DNA from: Molanna angustata
Taxonomy: Eukaryota; Arthropoda; Insecta; Trichoptera; Molannidae
Reading direction: 5' to 3'
Assembly: GCA_963576475.1 (NCBI GenBank)
Contig: OY754979.1
Coordinates: 26,029,034-26,093,033, forward strand
DNA: 64,000 nt
Part shown: one piece after another, positions 1 through 11,065 of the stretch
Layout of the letters: the number at the start of each line of letters is the position of its first letter
Position numbering within the stretch: the first letter of the stretch is position 1
The notes under the pieces: generated by a model
What the model saw: the letters and a program-made list of their open reading frames with translations, nothing else
What the model was told of the DNA's origin: nothing
Databases searched by the model: none
Position numbers and translations under genes: made by a program

Positions 1-297
1 GTTTATCTTATATTTTTAATAAAATATAAGGCGTACTTCAACATATTTTTTTTAAATTAAAGAAGACAAAAATATCTAGAAAAATATGATGTGACGTTGC
101 ATTAATGCTTCAGGTTTAGCAAATAAACCTAAAAAACATTTATTTTCCATTCAGCGCCATTGCGAAATAAAAGTTTTCTTAACCTGATGCATTAATACAA
201 CGTTACATCGTATTTTTACAGATATTTTGATCTTCTTTAATTTATAAAAAAAATATAATGCTCTACCTTATAGTTTTTTAGCAATTTAAGATAAATG
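1..297. repeat. long inverted repeat (foldback MITE-like)
   Basis: Bases ~5-115 read as an imperfect reverse complement of ~175-293. Both arms contain the matching strings AAATTAAAGAAGA and ATTAATGC, with a ~60-base centre. The arrangement resembles a foldback DNA element. It may extend left of the window, so the true terminus and target duplication cannot be judged. Confidence 0.7.
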
Positions 298-1129
298 TCA
301 AAAATCGGGGTATGCTTATTATTTTCCTACAAGAATATATACAGAACGTAACTAAAAAGTTAAGGTATATTTTTCTTTATTAATATCCAAAATAACTAGG
401 TTATTTTTTTTCAAAATGATTCGTTTTGTGGTAATGATGTTAATTCAAATTGAAAAAATAGGTACGTTGACAGCAGTAACAACCATAAGTAAGTGATTAT
501 CCTACAGGGGCATTAATGTGTAGCATGTCGCTTTATTGAAGCTATTATTTAAAAGCTTTTGAAATAGTAAACTTCTTTCACGGTAGATGTTAGTAACTAC
601 GATAAAATGACGGGGCTGTCTGGCCTTTTATACTATCAGAGAAGTAGTTAAATGAGTACATGACGGTTGTGTTGGTGTTTCTCGAAAGTTCTTCCCTAGT
701 AAATAATCTCATGTATTAGTATTGTTGTCAATCTTCTAGTAGATTACTGACCTCGTACTAATGTAAATTTCACAACAAGATGTAAGTACTTGCGATTTCT
801 GTCATTACAATTTTGACAATTCAATTTTATTTTACCAATAGGATTTGGCTGTGATTTCTCTAAACCATCATTTTTTATTTAAATATACGTAGACTTACAT
901 ACAATATTACATGTCATCAAAATAATCGCTGTTTCCTTTTCTTATTTAAGTTAGAAGCATGTGTTCAAGAAAGCAGTAGCTCTTTACTTACATAATATAA
1001 AAAAATATCAAAGAATCTATAAAACAAAACACATTGATTAAACCAGTGGGTTGTGGCCAACGCTAAACTCCTCAGAGTTCAGTCACTCCATAGAGTATTC
1101 AAATTTCGTATGGAAATTATTCAGCATTT
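298..1129. other. AT-rich DNA, nothing recognised
   Basis: No convincing ORF, RNA gene or repeat boundary is seen here. A short GTTGTGGCCAACRCT-like string near 1050 recurs near 2768 (reverse) and, more loosely, near 7790 and inside the Helitron units, so part of this stretch is probably old repeat DNA. Confidence 0.4.
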
Positions 1130-1570
1130 TCATGAAATGAGTTTGTTCAATTATTTTTTATTTAAATATTTTATTATGAAAACTTGATAATTCTTCAATG
1201 CCATTTTATGAAAGTGATATGTCATTTTACCAATTTGAAAATAAAAATTTCAAATTTTACGTTTTCTGAGCTTGGGGTCACTTTAAAATATTTGACGTTT
1301 AAAAAAATTGAGAAGCACTATTCAGATATCCTTCAAATCTAATGTGGTCTAAGTGAGTATTAGATATACTTACATATTTGAAAAATTTGAAAAGAATCGA
1401 ATGACTTTTTATCTATAATTAATAAAGTGAAATAAACACGGCGTACATAGTACACAGCACATAGCACACACACAGCACATAGCATACACACAGATACATC
1501 GTGATGAAACTTTCAGAATACAATCTCAGCATGATACTAGTTGATAATCTGCAATAAAAAAATACCCTTA
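1130..1570 (+). repeat. dispersed repeat A, copy 1
   Basis: This block is shared with 6555-6940, 27385-27780 and 29425-29705. Common landmarks, in order, are CAGATATCCTTCAAA, GTGAGTATTAGATA, AAATAAACACG, a CA-rich run, GATACATYGTGATGAAAC and ACAATCTCAGC. No coding capacity is seen. The family is an unclassified interspersed repeat. Confidence 0.75.
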
Positions 1571-3044
1571 AAAATTTCGAAATCATTAAAGTCTGATTTT
1601 TTTAAGAGTGCCAAAGCTCATAGGGTGACCATGGTGTAAAAGAAAAAAATATTATGGGATTTTTTTTTATCATTTCATGATATAAAACGGTTGTAACTTT
1701 CACATGCATATATCTTCAAAACCTTCAAATCTTTTCATACCTATTCTTACTCCCGGTACCATGCGGCTTTAATGGATCTATATTATTAGGTATTTTCTGC
1801 AAATGTTAATGGGCATCTCCTGGGAAAGTAATATTTAAACAAAATATTTATTTGATACTTTTTATTAGGAAAATAAAAGAATACATCATAAAGTAATTAA
1901 TCCTTATAATAATAAACAGTTATGTACATATTATTTTACAAAATAATAAATTATATTATACAAAATATTTACATAATAGTTCTTTGAGGCAAACACACAT
2001 AAATAAATAATATATCTATGTAACTAATAAAAATAAATAATGGACACTTATTCTATACTAAGACGGTGATAACACATGTTTATAATAATAATTATATATC
2101 GATATTAAACAAAAAATAAAATACATAAGTTAGAAATAAAAAATGAAATTCTTAATTTAGAACACATGGTCACCATAAAAAATCAAACGTGCGCTCACTT
2201 CGAGAGATAGATACGTACTGTCGGGTTTGTTGATGTTTGTTGTTAAGGACATCAAATGGTGTAAACCAATCAGCAACCACGAGTCTACTAATACATTTAC
2301 ATGCGTAAATACTATGCATTTTTTTTGTTTATGTATAGAATTGGCACTTGTGTAAAAACAAATTAATTAACAATTATAAATAAAACACACAGTTTCAAAA
2401 CGAAAAGCAACACAAAGAATTTAAAAAAAATATACTATTCAAACCAAATTCAAGTGCAAATACTATGCTATAAACCACTTGTCGAGTTGAACTTTACACG
2501 ACTAGTTTCGGGAGATAAGATAAATGGTAAGTTATAATACACCTGCCGATTGGAGAAGTAAAGAGCATTAACAAAGACAAGATTAGATTTCCATAGATAT
2601 TTCTTATTTTTTATCGAAATGCTCTCACGTACCGGAAAAAAAAAATTCTTGTTACTTTTGTATAAACAATGTATACAATAGAAACTTATAAATAAATATG
2701 CATTAAGGAGTAGTAAAACTTTCAAGATAAATAAAAAAATACACACTATGTAAAGACGAGTTCAGTGTTGGCCACAACCCACGAGCTGTTTTTTTTTCTC
2801 TATCGAGCATTCCCGTGAAGAGTTCATGATTTATAGTCTTGTTCGAGGTTAGGGAAAGTACACAAATCGAATTTATGCCAGCTGGTAAGTAGGTACAAGG
2901 AGAAAGTACCTATATAATATGGATAGGTAAATAAGGATATAGGAACGTTGAAAACGGTATCTTTAAATGTGAGGAAATAAAATATGACACAATCAATCAT
3001 CACAGAAATTTACAACACACCAAAATTTTGTTTTTTAATTTTTA
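1571..3044. other. AT-rich intergenic DNA
   Basis: The only ORF (minus strand, 2468-2746) has low-complexity composition and no recognisable domain. No feature is called. Confidence 0.4.
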
Positions 3045-3402
3045 TTTTTTGTCCCTGGTAATTTAATTTGATTTTTTTGTCCCTGGTAGTTTTATTTGAT
3101 TTATTTTGTTCCTGGTAGTTTTATTTAATTTTGGTCCCTGTTAGTATTATTTAATTAATTTTTGTCCCTGGTAGTTTTATTTTATTTACTTTTGTCCCTG
3201 GTAGTTTTATTTGATTTATTTTTGTCCCTGGTAGATTTTTTTTGGTTTATTTTTGTCCTAGGTAGTTTTATTTGATTCATTTTTGTACCTGGTAGTTTTA
3301 TTTTATTTATTTTTGTCCATGGTGGTTTTATTTGATTTTTTTTTGTCCCTGGTAGATTTATTTTTGTCCCTGGTAGTTTTATTTGATTTATTTTCAGGAT
3401 GT
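3045..3402. repeat. ~30-bp minisatellite (TTTGTCCCTGG)
   Basis: About a dozen imperfect tandem copies of a ~30-base unit built on TTTGTCCCTGGTAGTTTTAT followed by TTGATTTATT. Because the unit length is near a multiple of three, the minus strand stays open (3182-3427), but the predicted peptide is only the translated repeat. Confidence 0.85.
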
Positions 3403-3857
3403 TTTTGATAGTGAAAGCTGTCATCACTTTCTCTTTCTTGCTTCTCTCCAGTTCACCTAGGGTCAGCCCTTTTGGGACACAGTCAAAAATTAAAAAAAAA
3501 TATGTACATCTTATAAATAAATGTACACTTTTTTGTTTCTTAAAAGGTTGACAATTCCCGAAAGAAACAAACTAATTTTCATATATTGACTCTTGAGTAA
3601 CCAAAAAGACTTAATTTTTCACAACATGGGATAATTTCAAAAATAGAGAAGTAATTATCCGTTGTCTATGGAAATCTGATCAGCTTTGTCATTTTATTAT
3701 AGTTCACTTATGGTAAATTATAATAATAAATATATCTATTAACGTTTACCACAGTGGACTACTATTGAGTCGACGTGGGAAGGTCTCTAGATGGGTTTTA
3801 AAAAAAATCTATTAACGTCATTTTACTGTAGTTATTTTTTATGTTTTTATTTATAAA
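3403..3857. other. no feature recognised
   Basis: AT-rich sequence between two minisatellites. No ORF, RNA or terminal repeat was found. Confidence 0.35.
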
Positions 3858-4165
3858 TTTCAATACCCTCATTTATATTTACCTATCGTCATTTGTGTTT
3901 TCAATACACTCATTTATGTTTCACGATCGTCATTTGTGTTTTCAATACACTCATTTATGTTTCACGATCTTCATTTGTGTTTTCAATACACTCATTTATG
4001 TTTCACGATCGTCATTTGTGTTTTCAATACACTCATTTATGTTTCACGATCTTCATTTGTGTTTTCAATACCCTCATTTATATTTTACTATCGTCATTTT
4101 TGTTTTCAATACACTCATTTATGTTTCACGATCGTCATTTGTGTATTCAAGACCTTCATTTATTT
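3858..4165. repeat. 41-bp minisatellite, block 1
   Basis: About seven copies of a 41-base unit containing GTCATTTGTGTTTTCAATAC and CTCATTTATGTTTCACGATC. Unit starts at 3888, 3929 and 3970 confirm the period. The array continues after an interruption at 4318-5006. Confidence 0.92.
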
Positions 4166-4182
4166 TTATTAACAAACTTTTT

Positions 4183-4246
4183 TTTTTAACATCTCAATAG
4201 AGACGAAGTTGGGATATTGTCTTCGTCTCTATTGAGATGTTAAAAA
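4183..4246. repeat. perfect 26-bp-arm hairpin between the two 41-bp blocks
   Basis: Arms 4183-4208 and 4221-4246 are perfectly complementary (core ATCTCAATAGAGACGAAG) around a 12-base loop. The left-arm sequence recurs at the far end of the array (5007-5029), and the right-arm side recurs at 11093-11165. The minisatellite therefore appears to lie inside an inverted-repeat element. Confidence 0.85.
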
Positions 4247-4317
4247 GCTTGTCAATAAAATTATTATTTGACTCCCGAAAGGGAAAAAATCCAATGTTTG
4301 CGTATACGCAATTAAAA

Positions 4318-5006
4318 AAATATTCGACCCTCATTTATGTTTCACGATCGTCATTTGTGGTTCAAGACCCTCATTTATGTTTCACGAGCGTCATTTGTGT
4401 TTTCAAGACCCTAATTTATATTTCACTATCATCATTTGTGTTTTCAATACCCTCATTCATGTTTTACATTCGTGATTTGTGTTTTCAATACTCTCAATCA
4501 TATTTCACGATCGTCATTTGTGTTATCAAGACCCTCATTTATGTGTCACGATCGTCATTTGTGTTTTCAAGACCCTCATTTATGTTTCACGATCGTCATT
4601 TGTGTTTTCAAGACCCTAATTTATATTTCACTATCATCATTTGTGTTTTCAATACCCTCATTCATGTTTTACATTCGTGATTTGTGTTTTCAATACACTC
4701 ATTTATGTTTCACGATCGTCATTTGTGTTTTCAATACACTCATTTATGTTTCACGATCGTCATTTGTGTTTTCAAGACCCTTATTTATGTTTCACGATCG
4801 TCATTTGTGTTTTCAAGACCCTCATTTATGTTTCACGATCGTCATTTGTGTTTTCAAGACCCTCATTTATGTTTCACGATCCACATTTGTGTTTTCAAGA
4901 CCCTCATTTATGTTTCACGATCGTCATTTGTGTTTTCAAGACCCTTATTTATGTTGCACGATCATCATTTGTGTTTTCAATACCCTCATTTGTTTTTTGA
5001 CAATTT
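4318..5006. repeat. 41-bp minisatellite, block 2
   Basis: About 16 to 17 copies of the same 41-base unit as 3858-4165. There are two main variants (CAATAC and CAAGAC after the TTTT run), and a longer stretch around 4390-4470 is repeated around 4590-4680, which suggests segmental duplication inside the array. Confidence 0.92.
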
Positions 5007-6027
5007 TTTAACATCTCAATAGAGACGTAGATTCGGGAGAACAAGAAACTCGAAGAGAAAGAAGAAAATAATATAATGTACCTATAAAATTAAAACGTAC
5101 CATCAAATACTTGTATTGACGTCATTATATTGTGTCATAAGAGATAAATATCCGCTCTTATTTATGAAGCACCAAGTACACTTTCTGTCGGAAGCATTTC
5201 TGCGGTTTTGTTTGTCGATAATATATGCGGAAGCTCCAGAATTTATGCCGCAGTCGAGTCGTCCGCCATCTTTCACTTATGGCAAAACAAAATAGTAGAA
5301 AAATACTATAATATAAATAACAGTTCAGAGAATGTCATAGATTTTTCTAGAAACTGAAGAGAAATGTACTGATAAAATAAGATGTTTCATAAACCTTTTT
5401 CAATGTCTACCATTTTTTATAGATAAAAATAGTTGTGATAAAAACACACAAACCTGTCAGCATAAAATTAAGGATTTTAAGTTCATATTTTATTTATTTT
5501 ATTTTATTTGGGAAATATGTAGTTATTAACATAATATGTAATTTATATGTTTTTTTCTAAGTGTACCTACATAAATACATAACATCACGCCATGTCCCTT
5601 ACGGGGTAAGCATAGAGAACCGAGCGCCATACTTCTCTATTTTTGCACACATTTCTGGCTTCATTTACATCCATGCATCGTCTTATTCAAGTTTGAACAA
5701 TCGACGAGCATGTGTACATAAAAGATTTTCTATAATTTTGTATTTCAATGTGTGTATATCTTTTATCTCAAATTTTTAAAATAGTTAGGTATACTTTTAC
5801 GTGATTTTTTTGTATGTATTAACCTTTTTTATTCTGCTGTTTTCCTTTTTATATAAGTATCTATACCTATGATTGTTGTTTTTCTATGATTTTTTATTTC
5901 AACATATGTGAATTTTTATTTATGTATGTAAAAAGCAATTGATGTCGTAAATAAATAAATAAATCAATTTATGACATTTTTTATCATAGTTTCAATGTAA
6001 AGCTGAAACATTATAAGTCCTTTCCTT
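5007..6027. other. AT-rich DNA with a LINE 3'-end-like patch
   Basis: At ~5575-5710 the sequence (CATCACGCCATGTCCCTTAC, then GCATAGAGAACCGA, then CATCCATGCATC) resembles the start of the minus-strand LINE relic at 27783-28077. Otherwise no feature is recognised. Confidence 0.45.
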
Positions 6028-6172
6028 AAAATGAACATGTCCTTGTAACATGTACATTTACAGCCTCATACATTGTCTAAATAAATCATAAATGCTTATG
6101 TTATAGGTGAACGAAATAGGTCGAGGCAGGATTTGAACTCGCTACAACTGGAATTCAAATCCAGAACGCATA
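6028..6172 (-). repeat. tRNA-derived SINE, degenerate copy
   Basis: Read on the minus strand it contains GCGAGTTCAAATCCTGCCTC (a B-box-like T arm) followed by the family tail (TTCGTTCACCTATA, then ATGTCCTTGT on the plus strand). It belongs with 38567-38783, 39267-39456 and 59071-59250. The tRNA head is damaged: the anticodon-loop region differs from the other three copies. Confidence 0.65.
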
Positions 6173-6214
6173 CAAACACTATAAATAATTTACACATACA
6201 AACCAATGTGGCAT

Positions 6215-6328
6215 AATTCCATGTGGGTAAACTAGCGACAGGTGTGAGGGTGTGCATAAAAATAAAAGAAGGCACTACATTCAGAATTGGTGGACCTCAC
6301 TCACAAACCGTGTCAGATGTTATAAATT
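6215..6328 (+). repeat. dispersed repeat B fragment
   Basis: Contains the AGCGACAGGTGTGMGGGTRTGC string also found near 11690, 28697 and 52660. An unclassified interspersed repeat, possibly SINE-like. Confidence 0.5.
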
Positions 6329-6585
6329 AAATTGAGTTTGATAAATTATTTCTGATTGAGATATTTCCATTAAAAGAGTTTGATAAATAATTTCTGATTT
6401 AGATATTTCCATTAAAAGAGTTTGATAAATTATTTCTGATTTAAATATTTTCATTAATAGTTTAATAAATTATTTCTGATTTAGATATTATCAATGGAAG
6501 AGTATGATAAATTATCTCTGATTTAGATATTTTCATTAAAAGAGTTTGATAAATTATTTCTGATTTAGATATTTTATCATGAAAA
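6329..6585 (+). repeat. 42-bp tandem repeat, ~6 copies
   Basis: About six copies of a ~42-base unit built on GAGTTTGATAAATTATTTCT followed by GATTTAGATATTTTCATTAAAA. The array abuts repeat A copy 2, whose left part contains a similar ATTTAAATATTTTATTATGA stretch in copy 1, so it probably arose by expansion of repeat A sequence. Confidence 0.8.
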
Positions 6586-6940
6586 CTAGATAATTCTTAA
6601 ATGCCATTAAATTGCTAAAAAGTGATGTGCTTTTTTAGCAATTTCAAAAAAATAAAAACAAATTGTAAGTTTCGTGAGTTTGAGGTCACTTTCAAATATT
6701 TGACAGTTAAAAAAATCGAGAAGCGCTGATCAGATATCCTTCAAAATCTAATGGTGTCTAAGTGAGTATTAGATAATCGATAGAGTAAAATAAACACGCC
6801 GTACATACCACACAGTACACAGCACACACACACAGATACATTGTGATGAAACTTTCAGAATACAATCTCAGCTTGAAACAAGTTGATAATCTGCAATAAA
6901 ATAAATAACCCTTAAAAATTGCGAATTCATAACTCCCCAC
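6586..6940 (+). repeat. dispersed repeat A, copy 2
   Basis: Shares the ordered landmarks of repeat A (CAGATATCCTTCAAAATCTA, GAGTATTAGATAATCGAT, GATACATTGTGATGAAAC). It runs on to CCCTTAAAAATTGCGAATTC, a 3' segment also seen at 28099-28120. Confidence 0.75.
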
Positions 6941-6966
6941 TATATCTCCCTGGGATAGTGAGAACT

Positions 6967-7205
6967 GGGGGGCAAGTCTGGTCCAACTGGCGAAATCAAA
7001 ACCGTCACGATTACCCATATCATGGATATAAATATTATATGGAGTTCGTGCTTCTCTGGACAGGAAATAGGTTCTGGTATAGTTATCGTAAAAAAATTAA
7101 CATAATATCTTTAGATGTCATAGAACTCCATATGACAATATTATATCCATGATATGGGTAATCACGAGGGTTTTGATTTCGCCGGTTGAACCAGACTTGC
7201 CCCCC
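6967..7205. mobile_element. palindromic MITE (GGGGGGCAAG family), copy 1
   Basis: Starts GGGGGGCAAGTCTGGTC and ends with the reverse complement GACCAGACTTGCCCCCC-like string (one difference). Nearly the whole element is one inverted repeat around a ~70-base centre. Related copies lie at 20162-20311, 30684-30872, 38330-38478 and 40638-40821. No coding capacity is present. Confidence 0.82.
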
Positions 7206-7438
7206 AGGTACGCGTGAGGTGATCTTACGATCATATCATCTGCGATACAAATATGTATGAAGTAAGCAAAATTGTGTCCATTCATAAATAAATATGACCT
7301 CATCCGTCTAACATTAAACAAGAATAATCACATACAAAACGTATAATATATTTTATATTTATGTAGTTATTATTACGATGAAGCCATCCCACAGTAGGTA
7401 CTTTGTAATACAATTCACTTCAGATTTTACATACATAT

Positions 7439-8110
7439 ACTAGTTGCATGTAACATATCCAACTGACAAAACGGTGAAAATTGGTATAATTATAGACAAA
7501 TACAAAATCACAAATATATTTTTACACTATGGAATAGTGGAGAGTCATGATTTCACAATTTTTAAGCGTATTTTTTTCATCAATTTCTCAACGGGTATCA
7601 TGTAGAGAGTGCACACTATGAGTTTCGTGACAATGTTTTAGTGTGTATGGTGTATTGTGAAAACTTTTGTCCTCTGGGAATCTTATATTTGTTCAAGAAT
7701 CTAATAGAAGTGTACTTCATAAAAATGCATTTAGAGATTGTCAACCTTTCAAGAAGAAAAAATGAACACTTACTCTGTTGTGGAGAGTTTAGTGTTGGCT
7801 ACAACACACTCGTTTTAAATATGTTCAAGAGTTTCACAAACATTTTTTGTAAAGAAAAACATTTTTCACAATAAATTTATGTGTTTAACTGCCTATAATA
7901 TATCTATTTTTTTGAAAAAAATCGAAAAACGCCGAAACACCCCAAGATAATTTAATTTTCTTTAAAAAGTATGTACAATATAGTAGTACATCTCAATTTT
8001 TTTAACCATTTTAGTAAAAATTGAATTTAGTGACGACATCGTTTCAAACAATTTGTATGGCAATATACACTACACAATATCTACGGGGACACTCAATAGT
8101 TATGTAGATA
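7439..8110 (+). mobile_element. Helentron-like element, rearranged relic
   Basis: Begins with an inverted 3' tip (ACTAGTTGCATGTAACA), then continues with plus-strand body sequence shared with 8600-8960 (AACGGTGAAAATTGGTA; CGAAAAACGCCGAAACACCC; GAATTTAGTGACGACATCG). It lacks a proper 5' end and a GT microsatellite. The reversed tip suggests a rearrangement between two copies. Confidence 0.65.
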
Positions 8111-8194
8111 CTAACATACATACATACATACTATTAAGGTTAATACTACTTTAAACTTTTGGTTCTATATATCAATAAAATAAATAATAAATAA

Positions 8195-8398
8195 TCCAAC
8201 TGTCGATTTGTTCAGGAGAACTTTGTTCTCTTAACATATCGACAATGTTTCAAGCCAGGATACGCGAGAATTGTATGCAGAGGTCTACTTTTTTCACAGC
8301 TTTTCCAACTTTGAAGTCAAAAAACACCAACTTAGAGGCTTCGCAGCATATATGTTCCATACACGGATTTACTCAGAATTCGGAGTAGAACATTTCGT

Positions 8399-8430
<32 letters not shown>

Positions 8431-9222
8431 CTGTGTGTCTGTGTGTGTGTGTGTCCGTCCGTCCCTTATAACTTTTGATCCGCTCAATTTACAGAGCCCA
8501 AAATTTCAGAATATATAAAAAGTTACAGGCCTACAAAACTTTTATACTCAGAATTTTGAATTTTTGTTTCAGTCAGGGGTTATCAACTTTTTAATTTTTA
8601 TTTTATTTTTCCATATATCTCAGAAACCATAAAAGCTAGAACGCTGAAAATTGGTACAAACATAGAAAAATAAAAAATCTCAAATTAAAATTTTCAAAAA
8701 AATTACAGGGTTTCTCAAACATTTTTTATTAAGAAAAATATTTTTTTTATGATAAATTTATGAGTTTAACTGCCTATATTTCCAAAACTTTTACAATTAT
8801 CGAAAAAAGCCGAAATACCCCAACTAGATAATTTAATTTTCTATAAAAAATATTAACATTGTAGCAGAAGAACTCAATTTTTTTTTAACAATTTTTTTAA
8901 AAATTGAATTTAGTGACGACATCGCTTCATACATTTTGTATGGCAGTCGCCTATACACAATATGTAAGAAGACTTAATAGTTTGATACTTCATCTCCAAA
9001 CATACATACCATCATGATATTTTCATATTCTGGGTAGGAAAAAAGGAACTTCCTCCATACTATCCTATCTTGACATACATACCTACATATGTTGTATAGA
9101 AAACAAAATATCTGAAAATATTCAATAATTTGTATTTATGGGTTTATAGTTTGGTACATATTCTTCAACTATACATACTATCGCTATCGACAGTTGGATC
9201 TCATGTGTTACATGCAACTAGT
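8195..9222 (+). mobile_element. non-autonomous Helentron/HINE-like element, complete copy
   Basis: Seen: a 5' end TCCAACTGTCGAT preceded by A; a 5' hairpin; a core with a GT-rich microsatellite (8397-8455); the inverted repeat ATCGACAGTTGGA close to the 3' end; a CATGT-GTT-ACATG stem-loop; and the terminus CTAGT. This order (5' sub-terminal repeat, microsatellite, 3' sub-terminal repeat, stem-loop, CTRRT-like end) is known for DINE-1/Helentron-associated elements. Other whole or partial copies lie at 29219, 31814, 33562, 34557, 38945, 51500 and 54545. No transposase is encoded. Confidence 0.75.
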
Positions 9223-10076
9223 ATACTCGTAAATATTCAATGATATGGCATTCAGTTCGTAATGCTGTAACCTCGAAATGGTATTACATACAACATATAT
9301 GCTGTATACTATCTACCTACTAACTAAGAAGATTATTTTTATACATACACATACCACCACGCCTAACAGATTACTCGATTCCTAAAATAGATTAAATTTT
9401 ACATATTATTGACATTTTAATTTATATAGATATATTTATTAATGTATGCATGAAGGAATGGGCAATCTGTTGTTTGTATATTCATATTGTTATTAAATTA
9501 GAAAATACAACAGGCGAAATAATAATAACTTACCGCCAAATCTAAATGTTGCCTTAATTAAATTATTAATAATTCTACAAAATTACAATCAGCTGTAAGC
9601 CTCTTGATGGGTAGTTAGATCTCCCGAAACTAATCGCGTGCGTATAACTCAAAACTAAGTTATTGTAGCAATTCACCTATTTTTTTCTCAGCTTCTTCTT
9701 TTTTATGTCTATTTATTAGCATGTTTTTTATCATTGGTATTCTATTTTCCTTTTTAATTAATATTTTATTTTTACTTCTCCTTTATATTTATTTTTTGTT
9801 TGTTTTTTTATTAATGTGTTTGAACTTATTGCAGTTCTCATTTCTTTATGATTTCATCAATTAAAACTGAAAAATAGCTCTCACGACCTGGAAATTAGAG
9901 ATATTTTAATTTGGTTTCAACTATTCATACAACACCAAGAATCTCCATAAAATTGTATTCAAAGTTAGTCAATGTTAAAAGAAAAATATTCAACTGTTTG
10001 AAAAATTATATTTTATTTAATGGATTTTTGTATGAAACTTATATTGTAACAAGAGAATTTTTTTATGTTTGGCAAC
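9223..10076. other. AT-rich DNA, nothing recognised
   Basis: No ORF of interest and no RNA gene. Some TATACTATC-like strings near 9300 resemble Helentron flank. Confidence 0.35.
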
Positions 10077-10810
10077 GTTCAGTTCTTTGATTTCATATTG
10101 ATATAAGAATATTAATAGCTTGAACTTAGAACTGATTAGCTTTTCATAGATATCATAAAATTTCTTCATATGATATCACGTGTCAAAATTTTCAAAATGC
10201 TCTAACGCTCTTTAAAACAAAACTTATCTTCTTTTATTAAAATATATCATACAACATAAGCATTCTTCACCATACTGCATTAATAGTTTGTCTATCTTAA
10301 TATAAAAATATACTATCGTTAGAAAATTTATATTCCTGGTAGTAAAAATTAGAATGAATAAAAATGTATATAATTAGATAAATTTCTTATGTATGGAAAA
10401 GTTCAGTAATTTGATTTCATGTTATAATGTATAAAGCTTGAACATAAAACTGATTAGCTTTCCATAAATAACAAAAAAATTCTTCATATGATATCACGTG
10501 TCAAAATATTCAAAATGCTCTCACGTTCTTTAAAACAAAATTTAACTGCTTTTATTAAAATATTTCATGCAACATAAGCATTCTTCACCATACTGCATTA
10601 ATAGATTGTCTATCTTAATATAAAAATATACTATCGTTTGAAAAATTGTATTCCTGGTAGTAAAATTTAGAATGAATAAAAATATATATAATCATATAAA
10701 TTTCTTATGGATGGAAAAGTTCAGTAATTTGATTTCATATTATAGTGTAAGAGCTTGAACTTAAAACTGATTAGCTTTAAATAGATAACATTAAATTTAT
10801 TCATAGAGTG
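10077..10810 (+). repeat. ~320-bp tandem repeat, 2.3 copies
   Basis: GTTCAGTNNTTTGATTTCAT recurs at 10077, 10401 and 10719. The first two units are alike throughout, including GATATCACGTGTCAAAAT, CATAAGCATTCTTCACCATA and TATTCCTGGTAGTAAAA. The third is truncated after about 90 bases and leads into the AAAAT tract. Confidence 0.85.
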
Positions 10811-10841
10811 TTAATTAAAAATTTCTTCAGAGTGCATGAGT

Positions 10842-11065
10842 GTTAAATAAAACAAAATAAAATAAAATAAAATAAAATAAAATAAAATAAAATAAAATAA
10901 AATATAATAAAATAAAATAAAATAAAATAAAATAAAATAAAATAAAATAAAATAAAATAAAATAAAATAAAATAAAATAAAATAAAATAAAATAAAATAA
11001 AATAAAATAAAATAAAATAAAATAAAATAAAATATAATAAATTAAAATAAAATAAAATAAAATAG
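10842..11065. repeat. (AAAAT)n microsatellite
   Basis: About 45 nearly perfect AAAAT pentamers, with interruptions near 10902, 11032 and 11041. The minus-strand ORF across it is translated microsatellite. Confidence 0.97.

Noticed and set aside
3841..5022. Overlapping long ORFs (up to 191 codons) in three plus-strand frames
   Set aside because: The 41-bp unit has no stop in these frames and its length is not a multiple of three, so all frames stay open; the peptides are just the translated repeat.
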